This document shows, piece by piece, positions 34,926-46,464 of a stretch of DNA of 64,000 bases. Source of the DNA: Carettochelys insculpta (taxonomy: Eukaryota > Chordata > Testudines > Carettochelyidae); contig NC_134138.1 of the NCBI RefSeq assembly GCF_033958435.1, positions 8,630,001 to 8,694,000 on the forward strand, read 5' to 3'. The translations under genes were made by a program, and so were the position numbers. Each line of letters opens with the position of its first letter. Positions within the stretch are counted from its first letter, which is position 1. Below the pieces are notes generated by a model. The model made no database searches. It was not told where the DNA came from and saw only the letters and a list, made by a program, of their open reading frames with translations.

Positions 34926-35479
34926 TTTCCACAGAGGTCAGGGAACATGCTGAGGCTGTGGCAAGGGGAGAAAAGCCATAATCTCCAGGCTGGGTCCAGT
35001 CAGTCTCTCCGGACTTCTCAGCTGTGTGCCACACACAGCACCCGCACCTAGGCAGGGAATGTCGCACCAGTGACTCGGTCAGCCCTCGGTGGGGTGAAAC
35101 CACCACCCACGTCACAGTGCACCTGGTGCCTGTAGGTCTGGCCACAGTGCTCAAACTGCCCTCTTCCCCCAACCCAGGGGACACCATGCTCTAACAATGG
35201 CCATGGGACTGATCTAGAGTCTACTGCTGACCAGGGAATCATTCCACAGACTCCAGCAGGATTTGGATCAGGTCCAGTGTGCCCAGGCAGGGGGGCTGGT
35301 GAGTTCTAAGCGTGATTCCTTGCAGGGGAAGAGAGGGAAATGACCTGAGTGCCACATTTATTATGTCTGTGTCACATAGTGCCTGTAACAGCACTGCAGT
35401 GCCCCATATGGGCAGGGTGCGTTACGGCTGGGTCTACACAGCTTTGCAAAGCCAGGTCTGTGGGACCCAGGCTCGCTGA
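34926..35479. other. Intergenic, nothing recognised
   Basis: No gene or bounded repeat. Confidence 0.5.
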
Positions 35480-35905
35480 CTTGGGCTTCGTCTATGCTAG
35501 AGTGATGCGTCAACAGAAGTCACCATCAGACGATATCTTTCAACAAAACTTCTGGTGACCGATTGCCGCCACATAAGTAAGCAGATCGCTCTGTTGAGCC
35601 ATTCTGTCGACAGACAGCAGTCAGACTGCCCAGCCGCTCTCTCGACAGAGCTGCCAGCCAGAAGCACAGCAGACAGGGTTGCCCGGTGACCCGGAAGCCC
35701 TGTCTGTTGACAGAGGCCCCCCCCTCCGGAGCGTCCACCTGGCTTTTTGTCGACAGATTCTGCCGAGAAAGGCGTCCTGCCTCGTGCGGAAGAGACAGGA
35801 GGCTGTTGCCAAAAGTGCCGAGTTCTGTCGACGGTGTGTCAACAGAACACATTTTCAGCGTGGCCGCTCTGCGAGTATTGATGCCGAAACGCCAGGGCAG
35901 AGCGA
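35480..35905 (+). mobile_element. TGTCGACA-rich non-autonomous element, longest copy
   Basis: Starts GGGCTTCGTCTATGCTAGAG, has six or more CTGTCGACAG/CTGTTGACAG motifs and CAGACTGCCCAGCC. High local CpG compared with its flanks suggests recent arrival. The open frames here (35526-35928, both strands) follow from the composition and show no domain. Confidence 0.65.
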
Positions 35906-36749
35906 GTAGGGAAGCGACACAGCTTTGACATTGGCAGATTCAGGCTGGCCTGAGTGTTGGGAGCAGGGCTGGTGTTCTTGTTCGCAGGGATACGTCCCCA
36001 CCTCAGCTTGCTGCTAGGATGCCAGCCAGGGAGCAGTGGTGGGGGCACTCATAATCCCACCCTCTTGTGCCCTTGCCACCCCTCACCCTGCCATTGTACT
36101 CGGGGGGACTTTCTGGGCATTTTCCCAGCATGAACAGCTCACCAGCTTTCTTTGTGGGATGGGGGTGGGCAGGGGGCTCTGATCCAGCACCCAGTGCGAG
36201 GGGGCTATGCCGCATGACAGTGTCTCAGCCCCCTCTGCCTACTGCTCTGAGACATTCCTCCTCTCACCTATGACTACTTCTGCCCCGCAGGGTGTCTCAC
36301 CGCGCTCCAGAGCGGGCGGACGTGGGGGTGTGTGTGTGAGATTGTGCAGAACCGGCATGTGCAGGAGTCTGGGAGATCACTCACTCTACACCTGTCACAC
36401 ACACCGCCCACGTGTCTACCCCGCACACCCGCAGCTCCCTGGCATCCTCTCACTCCCCTCCCTTTTCTGCCTCACAAGGCAGGGAGTGGATACAGACAAG
36501 ACTGACTTTGTTTTCTGAGCATTTCACCCCGGGGCTGTGGAGATCCAGACTAAGCGAAGTCAGGCATGTCATTAAAGCCCCTTTAGCACTGATTACTCCT
36601 CCCCAACCCTGGTTGGAAACTTGACAACAGAAAGAGAAGTGGAGAGAGAAATCCATATCACCTCCTGCAAAGCCCCTTGGCTTCGGAAGCTCAGTGGTGA
36701 CACAAGCTGTTCTGGGGCAGTACCTGGGGTTCAGCAAAAGCTTCTTGCT
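35906..36749. other. Intergenic, nothing recognised
   Basis: No gene or bounded repeat. Confidence 0.5.
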
Positions 36750-36965
36750 GCGTGGTGAGGGCTAGCTTGGTCATTTGAGTGTGGGCCTGCTAAACCCAGG
36801 GTTATGAGCTCAACCATTAAGGGGGGCAATTAAAGGATGTGGGGCAAAATAGATTTAAAAAAAAGGGGGGTTGGTGCTTTCCTGCCAAAGAGGGCAGGTG
36901 ATTGGACTAGATGGCCTTCTGAGGTCCCTTCCAGCTCTAGGAGATGTGTATCTCCATATATCTAT
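36750..36965 (+). mobile_element. tRNA-SINE with CR1-like tail
   Basis: GGCTAGCTTGGTCATTTGAG and GGGTTATGAGCTCAACC form the tRNA-like head; ATTGGACTAGATGGCCTTCT then GAGGTCCCTTCCAGCTCTAG forms the CR1-like tail. Confidence 0.82.
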
Positions 36966-37124
36966 ATCCCTGAATGAAGCCAGATGCCTCAGGGAATCAT
37001 TTGGGTCTCAGTAGCACTGAGATCAGGTGTTATATGGCCACAGACCTGCCCCTACAGCCACAGGGGGGTCTGATTGTACCCACATCCCTGATGAAGCTCC
37101 AAGAGATACAAAGAGCTGCCTACA

Positions 37125-37295
37125 AGTGTTCCCTGAAATCTGAGCACTTGGGGAGCTGCCCAGGAGAGCTTCAGCCCCCCCCCAATCAGCAAAGTGCTGG
37201 CAGCATGTGTTTCTATGGGCAGTGCACACTGAACATGCCTTAGGTGCAGATAACAAAATTTATTCTACCCATCGATTAAAAAACATTAGAGGAAA
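37125..37295 (-). mobile_element. hAT-like MITE, minus orientation
   Basis: Begins AAGTGTTCCCTGAAATCTGA and ends with CAAAATTTATTCTACCCAT then CATTAGAGGAAACCGCC, the inverse of the plus copies. Confidence 0.82.
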
Positions 37296-37351
37296 CCGCC
37301 TGCCTAGGGTCAGCCAGGGAGGTTGTGGGACAGCAGGGACCTGGAAACAGG

Positions 37352-37370
37352 CAGAGAGAGAGAGAGAGAC
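37352..37370 (+). repeat. (GA)n microsatellite
   Basis: Nine GA units directly before a tRNA-SINE-like stretch. Confidence 0.9.
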
Positions 37371-37374
37371 TACC

Positions 37375-37490
37375 TTACAGCCTTAGCTGAGAGTCAAGCT
37401 GGCTTTTCACTAAGACTGTAGCAGCTTTTGCCCTAAGCTTCAGAGTCCCAGGTTTGAGTCTGCCTGATGGTGGTTACACTTACACAGTCC
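37375..37490 (+). mobile_element. tRNA-derived SINE
   Basis: CTTACAGCCTTAGCTGAGAG, a GTAGCAGCTTTTGCCCTAAG A-box region and CCCAGGTTTGAGTCTGCC B-box-like stretch. Confidence 0.7.
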
Positions 37491-38036
37491 CCACATGCCC
37501 AGCCCCTGTGTGGGTGTTTCCTCATGGCACCACTGCTCTGTTTTGAAGGGCTCTGGGTTCAGGCGTCACCCATCAAATTGACTGGGTTTGTTTCACCCTC
37601 AAGAGCCGGATTGTGAAGGTTGGTCCCCTCAGGCCAAGGTGCAGAGCCTCACTACCTCAGTGGGACCAGCAGGAGACACTGTGCTTTGCAAACCCCTCCT
37701 CCCCCAGCTTCTTTTGCATACTCACATTCACAATCTGGCCTTTGGTGAATGCAGTGCTGGTGAAAAGGAATTTTAAAGCCTTGGGTCAGTGTTAAGCCCC
37801 ATCAGTCATGTCTAAGCACTACCCTCCTGGCAGGTTGTTGAGCTCAGCTGGCTTGCAGGAGGATGCTTGCTTGGCTGAAGGGTGCCACTTCTGCCTGCCT
37901 TTTTCCTAGCCTTGTTGCTGCTTTGTCCTAGTTTGTCCCTGCCCTGCTCGGTTCCTGTCTCATGGTGCTGACTTCTGGGTCCTGACTGCTGCAGCTCCAA
38001 CCACTAGCTCTGACCATGCACTCTCCAGTCCTGACA
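37491..38036. other. Intergenic, nothing recognised
   Basis: No gene. Confidence 0.5.
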
Positions 38037-38345
38037 CTTTGGAGAATCACCAGTGCTGAATAAAGGGAAATAATCACTTCCCTAAAACTGCTGGCAATGC
38101 TCCTCCTAGTGCACCCCAATATACCGTTAGCCTTCTTGGCTGTAAGGGCACATTGTTGGCTCATATCCAGCCTCTCGTCCACTGTAATCCCCAGCTCCTT
38201 TTGTGCTCCACTGCTACTTAAACAGTCAGTTCCCAGCTTGTAACAGTGCTCGGGATTCTTCCGTCCCAAGTACAGGACTCTGCTCTTGCCTTTGTTGAAC
38301 CTCATGAGATTTCCTTTGGCCCAATTCCCCCATTTATCTAGGGTT
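38037..38345 (-). pseudogene. CR1 ORF2 fragment
   Basis: The minus-strand frame reads LYLGRKNPEHCYKLGTD, VDERLDMSQQCALTAKKANG and ILGCTRRSIASSFREVIISL, the CR1 C-terminal region. Flanking parts of the element are missing. Confidence 0.88.
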
Positions 38346-40689
38346 CCAGGCCCCAGGACACTCCAGGCACACAACAGAGTCCAGACCCAACAGGGGCTCC
38401 CTGCGGGTGCTGGGACAATGGGAACGCAGTGATCCCGGTGAAGGAATCAGGAGCACCACACAACCTTTTAGTTTGTCCATTCGAAACACGGATGCCAACG
38501 TGAAGGGGCTGCTTTCCTTTAACCCTCAGGAACATGGAGGATTATCGCCTCCCTGGGCAACTCTGCTGCAAAGCTGGCTCAGGCTCAGGCGAGCACCATT
38601 GCATAATAGCAACTGATGAGACTGCTTGCAGATAGAGTCAGCGTAATCTCAACTATTGAGGGAGACCAGGCCCAGGGGTGGCTGGAAGTCAACCCAGAAT
38701 GCCTCATCCCTGTCATTTTAAAATTTCCTGCTGAAGAGGTGTTAAAACACACTTAATTGAGAAACTGTGCCCAGACTATTCAGTGCTGAAAGGCAGAGGA
38801 GTGCACGCTTTAAATAACCCGCAGGCACAGCTAAGCAGTGAGAGCCAAATTCCAGACCTGCCCATCTAGAGTAACCCAATTGACTTCAACAGTATTACTC
38901 CAGATTTTACCCAGTGCAAACAAGATCAGAATGTGCCTTGGTTATTTTTCTAGCAACACGCCCAACCCCATAAGCTAATCAGCTGGATGCATGGCAACAT
39001 ACCCAGCCAATTTAGCTACATCCCTGTTATTGCATTAATCCCATCAGTGTAATACCAGCCAAATGCACAGTTCAGACTGGAAAGGAAAAAAAAAACAGTA
39101 ATAGTAATACACAGAATTAGTTTGTTTCCTTGACCCTGCAGGGGCATGATGGCAAGAGCATAATCAATTGCTCGTTAATGTTTTCCCCACCCACCCAGGA
39201 ACCAAACCCAAAATAAAAACCTTGCGTGAGAAAATAAATGCAAAATGCATTTACAAATAAATAAATTAATTTTGTTCTTAAGTGATGAAAAATAGATTTA
39301 TCTGGCTCCAATATAAATGCATGTTGGGGAAAAAATATTGGAAGAAGTCCCAGGCTCTTCTGCATCCCACTATTAGTGGAAGTTGTAGTAATAATAATAG
39401 TAATAGTTAATATCAGTCAAGCACTCACCCTTAGATCTCCCTCACTTGTGCCCCTTCAAGTCCCCTGCCACCAGAAAATGAGGTGCTGTTGACAACTAAC
39501 AGAGTGGGCACCTACTTTGAGGAGGTAAGAACAATGCAGGTTCCACCGTGATTGGTGTTGTGATAGGTACATTGTGCATTTTGGTGGGTGGTAATGCAAT
39601 AGAATGTTCCTGGACAGGAGATTGATAAGTAGAGCTCTGTACTGGACTTCAAAGCTATTATTATGGATTTTTTTACACACTTCTAGCTCTCCTTCTTACC
39701 ACTCCTCCTGTAGACATTGCTTCCAGAAAAACTATGGACTGGCCAACTTTCTGCAGCAGGCAGAGCTGAGGGGGCATGTGCATTGTTTCCTTAGATCAGG
39801 AAGGCTGGTGCATTGAGGCTGGGTAAGGCTCTACTTGGCTGACCTCTGCAGCGAAGGAGGGAGAAAGGCTGGAGCGGTTGTGGATTTATAGCCCCATTCT
39901 TGCCCTAAGATAACTCCTGTAAATGCACAAAAATCTCTAGCTTGAGTTTAGTGGCGGTTTCAGTTCCAGCTATCAGATCCATCAGGATGGTGGGAAGGCA
40001 GAAGATCAGGGATGGCTCCTAACTGCATTGAGCACAACTCACCGATGGCTAATCCAGCCCTGCTGGGAAGCTCAACTCCCATCTTTTGCAAGTCGAGGAG
40101 GAGAGGAGTCACGTGAGCCAACGGTTGCAATGGAGACAAACCTGCTGCTTTCTTTATGCCAGCCAAGTCCCTTGTCCAGCCTTAGAAGAAAACAACCGTC
40201 CTGTGACTTCACTGGAGTTTTGGGGTGTGGCTGAGCAGGGAATAAGGAAGGCGACAGGTCACTGAGAGATCTAGACTGTTTGTTAAACTGGGTGCAAACA
40301 AACAATATGTGTTATAGTATCCTTAATGGATATGTCCAGCACCACAGCATGGAGGACTCTGTCCTGGGAAGCAGTGACTTACATAGGTAATGCATGGGGA
40401 CAGCAAAAGGGGTCACCTGAACCTCCCATCACCCCACTCTCCAGCACTTACCATGGTCACTGTGCTGCTTCCCATGACTCCCGCACCTCCCTCACAGTGG
40501 TGCAGCCCACAAGTGCTACCCCTCAGCTGTTCCGGGGGGAGAGGGAACTACCCCTGGACCCACCAGAAGAGGCCGGTAGGGGGCAGAGCAGGGATGTGAC
40601 AGGGGTGGGGCAGGGACACTTAGCTTCTGCACCCCCTAGAATCCCCACGCCGGTTGCTACTGGATACTCGGAAAAAGATTTGGGGGGTT
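38346..40689. other. Intergenic, partly AT-rich and repeat-poor
   Basis: 38940-39700 lacks recognised repeats. In mammals ARC has a distal activity-responsive enhancer about 7 kb upstream of its start site, which would fall near 39.5-40 kb here, but I see no clear cluster of CRE, MEF2 and SRF sites. No coding sequence is supported. Confidence 0.4.
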
Positions 40690-41095
40690 GTGGGGTGTAA
40701 GAGGGTGAAAGCAAGGCCAGGCAAGGCAGGGATTAAACAAGGCCTGTTGGCCCAATCAGCCCCACCCTGGTCCACCTGCAAACAGTGTCAGGCCTGGAGG
40801 AGTATAAAGGGAGGGAAGCCAGCCCATTTGAGGGCTGACCAGCCAAGAGGCAGGAGCTGGCTTTAAGGCAGCAGGCCCCAAGTCAGAGCTGCCACCTGGT
40901 TGGCTGCTGGAGGGCACAGCCCAGGACTTTCCCCCGGGCACTGCAGGGAGTGGGGAACTGACAGGAACCTCTCTCTTGCTAAAGGGAAAACTAGATTCTC
41001 AGGGCCATGCCCCAGACTTAACCCATAGACACTCAGGTGGGGCTGAAGACCCACCCAATAGGCCCTGGCCAGGAGGCCTGGCCACTAGGCCACCC
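40690..41095 (+). repeat. LTR or leader-like repeat
   Basis: GGATTAAACAAGGCCTGTTG, GAGGAGTATAAAGGGAGGG (a TATA-like box) and purine-rich leader-like sequence. The style fits an LTR with its own promoter, but ends are undefined. Confidence 0.35.
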
Positions 41096-41109
41096 AGCCC
41101 CAGGTGGGA

Positions 41110-41500
41110 ACTGCTCACATGGGGGTTAATCAGCTGAATGTGAGCTCCCAATGTGATGCTGTAGCCAAAGGGTTAACATCATTTGGGATGCATAAACAGG
41201 GGACTTTCAAGTAGGAGCAGAGCGGTTCTTGTATGCCTGTATTTGGTCCTGGGGCAAACACGGCTGGAATCCTGTGTCTGGTTGGGGTAGCTGTCCTTGA
41301 AGAAAGATGCTGATGAATTGGAGCCGGTTCAGAGAAAAGCTGTCAAGATGATAATCATCAGAAGGTTGGGCTCACTTGACCACAGTCTATCTGGATCTCC
41401 ATAGGGAACAAATGTCTGATAATGGGCTTTTCAGCCTAGCTGAGGAGGAGCAAACCCTATCCAACGACTGGCAGGTGAAGCAGGACAAATTTGGACTGTA
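41110..41500 (+). mobile_element. Degraded CR1 internal fragment
   Basis: GGATGCATAAACAGGGGACT, AAGTAGGAGCAGAGCGGTTC and GAATTGGAGCCGGTTCAGAG match the order of a CR1 ORF2 3' region in the GGGATGCATAAACAGGGG subfamily. Confidence 0.8.
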
Positions 41501-41568
41501 AAGACAGCAGACACTTTGAACACAGTGGGTCATTAACCCCGGAAACAACCGACTAGCTGTGGTGGACA

Positions 41569-41935
41569 ATGTTCCTGCTAATCTTTGCCATCCATGTGTA
41601 GTACCCAGAGGCACTGAGCCCTCATCTGGGGTGAGTAAAGTCTCTGCTCTACAGCCTTGGCTGACAGCCAACTGGCCTTTAGCTCACAGGGTAGAGTGCA
41701 GGGCTTTAAGACCCTATGCTTGCAAGTTCTGTCTCTGGGGCTGGCAACCTGGGTCTGTCAGTGTTATGTATGTGTGGAATAAATGTTGTAGGTGCACCAA
41801 AGCATATGCAAAGGAGCACCACCCGAGCAAACAAGAGACGCTAGCTGTGGGTGTTCTGCTAATCAGCTGGTCAGCATCTGACTCTCTCCTGAGCAGCCAC
41901 TCAAGCGCCCGGCTTACAGGGAAAAGGCTGGTGGC
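41569..41935 (+). mobile_element. hAT-like MITE interrupted by a SINE
   Basis: The left end ACAATGTTCCTGCTAATC and CCATCCATGTGT stop at about 41611; the rest resumes at about 41771 with GTGTGGAATAAATGTTGTAG and runs to CGGCTTACAGGGAAAAGG. A SINE fills the gap. Confidence 0.82.
41612..41770 (+). mobile_element. tRNA-derived SINE nested in a MITE
   Basis: Runs from AGTACCCAGAGGCACTGAGC to GTCTGTCAGTGTTATG. A short ATGTGT is present on both sides and may be the target duplication. It aligns with the minus copy at 8033-8218. Confidence 0.8.
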
Positions 41936-44254
41936 AGGTTCTCCGTTATTGCCCATTTTTAAATGGAGACGGGCTGTTTGTTGAAGCTGCGCCCCAGGAA
42001 TTGATTGGGGGAAGGTTTCTGCTGTGCGCGGCAGGGGAGGTCAGACTAAATGAACCCAGTGGCCCCTCTGACCCGGGGCTCTGTGAATCACAGACCAGCC
42101 TCGTACGTGATGTCCCAGGGTTCTGGGCAACGTTTCAAGCTGCCGTGCCTGTGTGGTTCTGGACCTGGAGCTAGCTAGATTAGAGCCAATGAGGGGAGAG
42201 GAGGGCAAAGGGAGCAGTTGCCCCAGGGTCTGGCGATTCAAAGGGCTCCACGTCTCCTGGCCGCTGCCACTGTGGCCAGAGCCCCCAGCCCTTTAAATCA
42301 CTGCTGGAGTGCCACAGCTTGTGTTTCCCGAAGCCCCGACAGCTCAGGGCACTCGCCAGGAGGCACAGAGGGCTGGCCCCAGCCCCACCACTTCCAGCTG
42401 AGGCCCTGCCCCCTCAGAGAGCTGCCCCCAGGGCCTGCAGAGGCTGTTGGGTCCCCTGACTCTCGCTGACTAGAAACTGAGGTGGTGGGGCCAGTCCTGC
42501 TCACGTTCTGCTCTGTCTCTTCACACGAGGGCTGTCTGGAAGCAGGGCAGTCCTCGCTGCCTGTCCTTAGCCATGCAGGCTCAGGGCTTTCCTTGAGCAC
42601 CTTGACCCGAGCTGCTCCCCTGCAGCTGAGCCCACACCACCGGTGCTGTTGATGGGCCAACTGAGGTGGAGAGACTATTTTCCCCCCAGGTCACAGAGAC
42701 TCCACAGCACAACTGGGAGTCAAATCTGGAGGGCCAACCCCACAGTTCAATCCATCGGCTAGTCTGCCCCCGCTTCGGGGCCCACACGAGCTCACTGTGA
42801 GAGGCATTGTTCTTTTCGGTCGCCCGCTGCCACAGAGGCACATGTCTCTAGGGCCAGCTTGCGGCTCATGGCTGCTGGGAGCGTTTCAGCACTTCCCTAG
42901 CACATGCGGGGAGCTCTGTCACCCCCCACAGCAGGTGGCCCCAGGCTGTCTGCCCTGCATCTTGCCCCTTCTGTGGCAGATGGTGCACCAGGAGGTTGCT
43001 GAGCTCCGGGGAGCTCAGGGCTCTGGGGTGAGGCCAGGCTTTTGAAGACACTGGCTCAGACTCAGCCCTGATGCAACTCCACTGGCGTCTGCTGAGGGAG
43101 CAGTCTGGCCCAGGGTCTTTTTGATCATATGCCGGGGTTTTCGGCTCTCTCTCCCGTAGCGCCATCAGTCTAGTTAGCTTTTTTACCCCCCTCTCTTCTG
43201 GTGTTTTGTGCCTGATCCTGATCTCCCACTGGTTTCATGCTGGGTTAGCTTCAGGGACCGCCCAGAGAATACACCCCAGTTCACACCAGCATGACGGAGA
43301 TGTGAATTGTTCCCTTTCTATCTGCTTGGTGCTCCCCTTGCTCAGCAGGGCAGGAGCCAGCCACTCGCTGCCCTCCCTGGCTTTCTTTTCTCCCCGCTCT
43401 CCTCCGGCCGCTATCGCTGGTTGGGTGCCGGGAAAGCAGGAACCTCTTTGCTGCTCTCCGTTCCGCTCGCCAATTTGCCCTTGTCATGCTCTGCTGCCCA
43501 GTCAGCCCTGGAAGGTGGCCCTGTGTGACCAGAGCAAGTTTGGGCGCTGTGAAGGCAACAGTGGCAATAATAAGAATGACACATCAGTGCCTCCTTCTCC
43601 TGTCAGCCTCCTGGCCTCTCCTTGTTTGTCCCTCTCCACGCTGCTTGCGACCCTCTGTTTGTGCCAGTCTGTCTGCATCTCTCATGCAGGGCCCCCTTCC
43701 TTGGGACTCTCTGCGCCAGTTCTTTCACCCGCCCTTTGCTTCCGGCTCTCCTCCTTCCTCCCTTGCTGCCTACTCACCTCCCTTTAATTAGCTACACCAG
43801 GAAAACAGTTGTCATGGTATTCTCCACCAGCCAGACTTTCCCCAGGAAGCCCAGAAGGAACCCCCCTCCCACTCCCCCAAAAGCAGAACAGCTCCACAAG
43901 GCACCAAAGCTGCAGAGAGCAGAGCGGGGATTTGACAAATTGGATCCAATGCGGGCCCTGCCGAACCTCCCTGCAGCTCGGGCATTGGGCGTGGGGTTGA
44001 TGCGTGGAGTGAGGCACCAAATGTTATTTACGTCATCGGCCAAATTCATTGCAGGTCTTGCTCCAGTGTGCACGCACACGAGTGTGGTGGAAGGTGGGGG
44101 GAGAAGTGTTGCATGGGGGCAGGTGCTCAGTGAGGTGTGCAAACGGTACATTCCATATTCACAGTTGTGCAAGCAAATTCCTCACTTTGCATGCTTACTC
44201 GTGGTGCCTGCGCGTGTGAAAAGTGACACTTGAAAATGGAATTCACAGTACAAT
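41936..44254. other. Intergenic upstream of ARC, no gene recognised
   Basis: Long overlapping frames at 43206-44233 are pyrimidine-rich and motif-free. A CRE-like TTACGTCATC lies at 44025-44034, about 2.85 kb upstream of the putative ARC start site; its role is unproven. Confidence 0.45.
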
Positions 44255-44455
44255 GTGTAACCCACACACCTCGGTGTGGTTCGCTGTCCCGGGGAGTGGC
44301 ACCTAGACCCCTTACAGAGAGAGAAAGAACAAGTCTCCTTCACAGCCTTAGTTGAGCACCAGCTGGCTTTTAGCTCAGCCTGCAAGAGGCTCCTGCACTA
44401 AGCTTCAGAGGTCCCAGATTTGAGTCCATGCCTGGGTGGTTACAAGCGGAGGCTT
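44255..44455 (+). mobile_element. tRNA-derived SINE, first of a pair
   Basis: Starts GTGTAACCCACACACCTCGG, A-box-like CTTTTAGCTCAGCCTGCAAG, B-box-like CCCAGATTTGAGTCCATG, ends GGGTGGTTACA. Confidence 0.78.
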
Positions 44456-44494
44456 GTCCGGGATTTCTGCTGGGTCTCTGGAACTCAGCTAGTG

Positions 44495-44665
44495 GAGGTA
44501 TGTAACTCATACACCTCCTGGGTGTGGTTCACTGTCCCCGGTGGCGGCACTTAAACCACTTATACAGAGAAAGAAGGAGTTTCGTCCAGCAGGCTTTTAG
44601 CTTGCACTGAAGAGCCTCCGGCTCAGAGGTCCCAGGTTGGAGTCCGCCTGTGAGCTTTTACGCTA
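44495..44665 (+). mobile_element. tRNA-derived SINE, second of a pair
   Basis: Same family in the same orientation: ATGTAACTCATACACCTCC, GGTGTGGTTCACTGTCCCC, TCCCAGGTTGGAGTCCGCC. Confidence 0.78.
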
Positions 44666-45129
44666 TGCACTCATTTAACTCACCAGCGGGCTGGAAAGAA
44701 CACCTCAGGCTGCTCCCTGGAAACTGAGCTGGTGTTGCCCAGGGATGATGGCGAACGGGCTTTTCCTTCTGTGACCGTACAAAATCCTGGAGATCAGCAA
44801 CTTACCAGCCGGGGAGATTTAAGCCAGGATCCCTGGGAAATTGGTCCCATAGCCGGAGAGATGCTGGTGATCACTGGCAGCTGGGTACCTGCTCCTATGG
44901 GACCAAGAGAAGCACTGTAGGTCCATGGCGTGTCACGTCACAGCAGGCACCAGCTGGGAGCTGGGTGGCCCTTATGGCTTTATCTACATGTTACCACCAC
45001 AGGAGCACCAGCCTTTGAACTACAGCATCGACAGCTCTTCTCTGAGCAGGGGGGAGTTAAAATGCTGGTATCCTGTCCACGCTCAGGCTCGGGCCTGAGG
45101 TGGAGCTGGACCAAGGCTAGTGACAGTAG

Positions 45130-45839
45130 GGCTACGTCTACACGTGAAGCCTACATCGAAGTAGCCTATTTCGATGTGGCGACATTGAAATAGGCTATTT
45201 CGATGAATAACGTCTACACATCCTCCAGGGCTGGCAACGTCGATGTTCAACTTCGACGTTGCACGGCACCACATCGAAATAGGCACTGCGAGGGAACGTC
45301 TACACGCCAAAGTAGCACACATCGAAATAAGGGTGCCAGGCACAGCTGCAGACAGGGTCACAGGGCGGACTCAACAGCAAGCCGCTCCCTTAAAGGGCCC
45401 CTCCCAGACACAGTTGCACTAAACAACACAAGATACACAGAGCTGACAACTGGTTGCAGACCCTGTGCATGCAGCATGGATCCCCAGCTGCCGCAGCAGC
45501 AGCCACAAGCCCTGAGCTAAGGGCTGCTGCCCACGGTGACCATAGAGCCCCGCAGGGGCTGGAGAGAGAGCATCTCTCAACCCCCCAGCTGATGGCCGCC
45601 ATGGAGGACCCGGCAATTTCGACGTTGCAGGACGCGGATCGTCTACACGGTCCCTACTTCGACGTTGAACGTCGAAGTAGGGCGCTATTCCGATCCCCTC
45701 ATGAGGTTAGCGACTTCGACGTCTCGCCGCCTAACGTCGAAGTTAACTTCGAAATAGCGCCCGACGCGTGTAGCCGTGACAGGCGCTATTTCGAAGTTGG
45801 TGCCGCTACTTCTAAGTAGCGTGCACGTGTAGACGCGGC
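45130..45839. mobile_element. Harbinger-like non-autonomous element, 710 bp
   Basis: Ends GGCTACGTCTACACGTG and CACGTGTAGACGCGGC form inverted repeats, flanked on both sides by TAG, a 3-bp duplication as made by PIF/Harbinger elements. Both termini are rich in TTCGACGT and TTCGAAAT subterminal motifs. The middle has ATG at 45478 opening MDPQLPQQQPQALS and a second ATG at 45601, which looks like the remnant of a protein-coding parent element. Much higher CpG than neighbouring DNA suggests recent arrival. Confidence 0.88.
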
Positions 45840-46464
45840 TAGGAGACATTTGGCAACGAGCCTCACACAGACACTTCCTTGGCACGGCTGAGGCTGCCCG
45901 GAGCATAAAGGGGAGGCAGCACCGGCACGAGCCACCTTCTTACATAAGACCAAGAACCCTCTGAGTAAGCACCCCAGGACAACTCCTTCCCCCTGGCAGG
46001 AGAACACACCTGCCTTCACTCCACTGCTCCCCCCAGGCCTGTGACGGCTGTTCCGGAAGGGAACTCTCACTGGCAGGGAATCCTTTAATCCCTCCATTAC
46101 ATAAGGCCCCAGGTTTCCTTTTATGGTCGGCTTTCCTGCCTTGCCAGGCACAAACTCAGCTTCATCTGTGTCTGTGGGCTGGTGGAGCAATTAAAGCAGC
46201 TGATTCGAGCTCAGTACGGAACGCACGTCGGAGGGGCGGATTTAATTGGGTGGAAAACCTGGATGAGAGTTCCCCTCCCCCCGCCCTACCCCATCCCCTC
46301 CCCCAGGGAGCAGCTGGCCTGAACTCTTTCACTGTTGGGACCCCTCCCGCCCAGCCGGGCTTCAGAAATTCCCCGTGTTTTCCTTTCAATCCCAGGGGCT
46401 CTGGCCACTCTGCTCCCCTCCACTCCGCTTTCTGCTGAGTTACTACCATCCGCGGGGATTGCCG
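45840..46464. other. ARC upstream region
   Basis: No gene. This region is not explained by recognised repeats and may contain ARC regulatory sequence. Confidence 0.4.

Noticed and set aside
38940..40000. Distal ARC enhancer (SARE) at about -7 kb
   Set aside because: The position is plausible by analogy to mammals, but I could not find the expected cluster of CRE, MEF2 and SRF sites.
43206..44233. Long plus-strand frames upstream of ARC
   Set aside because: Pyrimidine-rich low-complexity translation (Leu/Ser/Pro-rich), no conserved motif.
45454..45819. Frame of 121 codons inside the Harbinger-like element
   Set aside because: It crosses from the coding remnant into the inverted terminal sequence, so it cannot be an intact protein.
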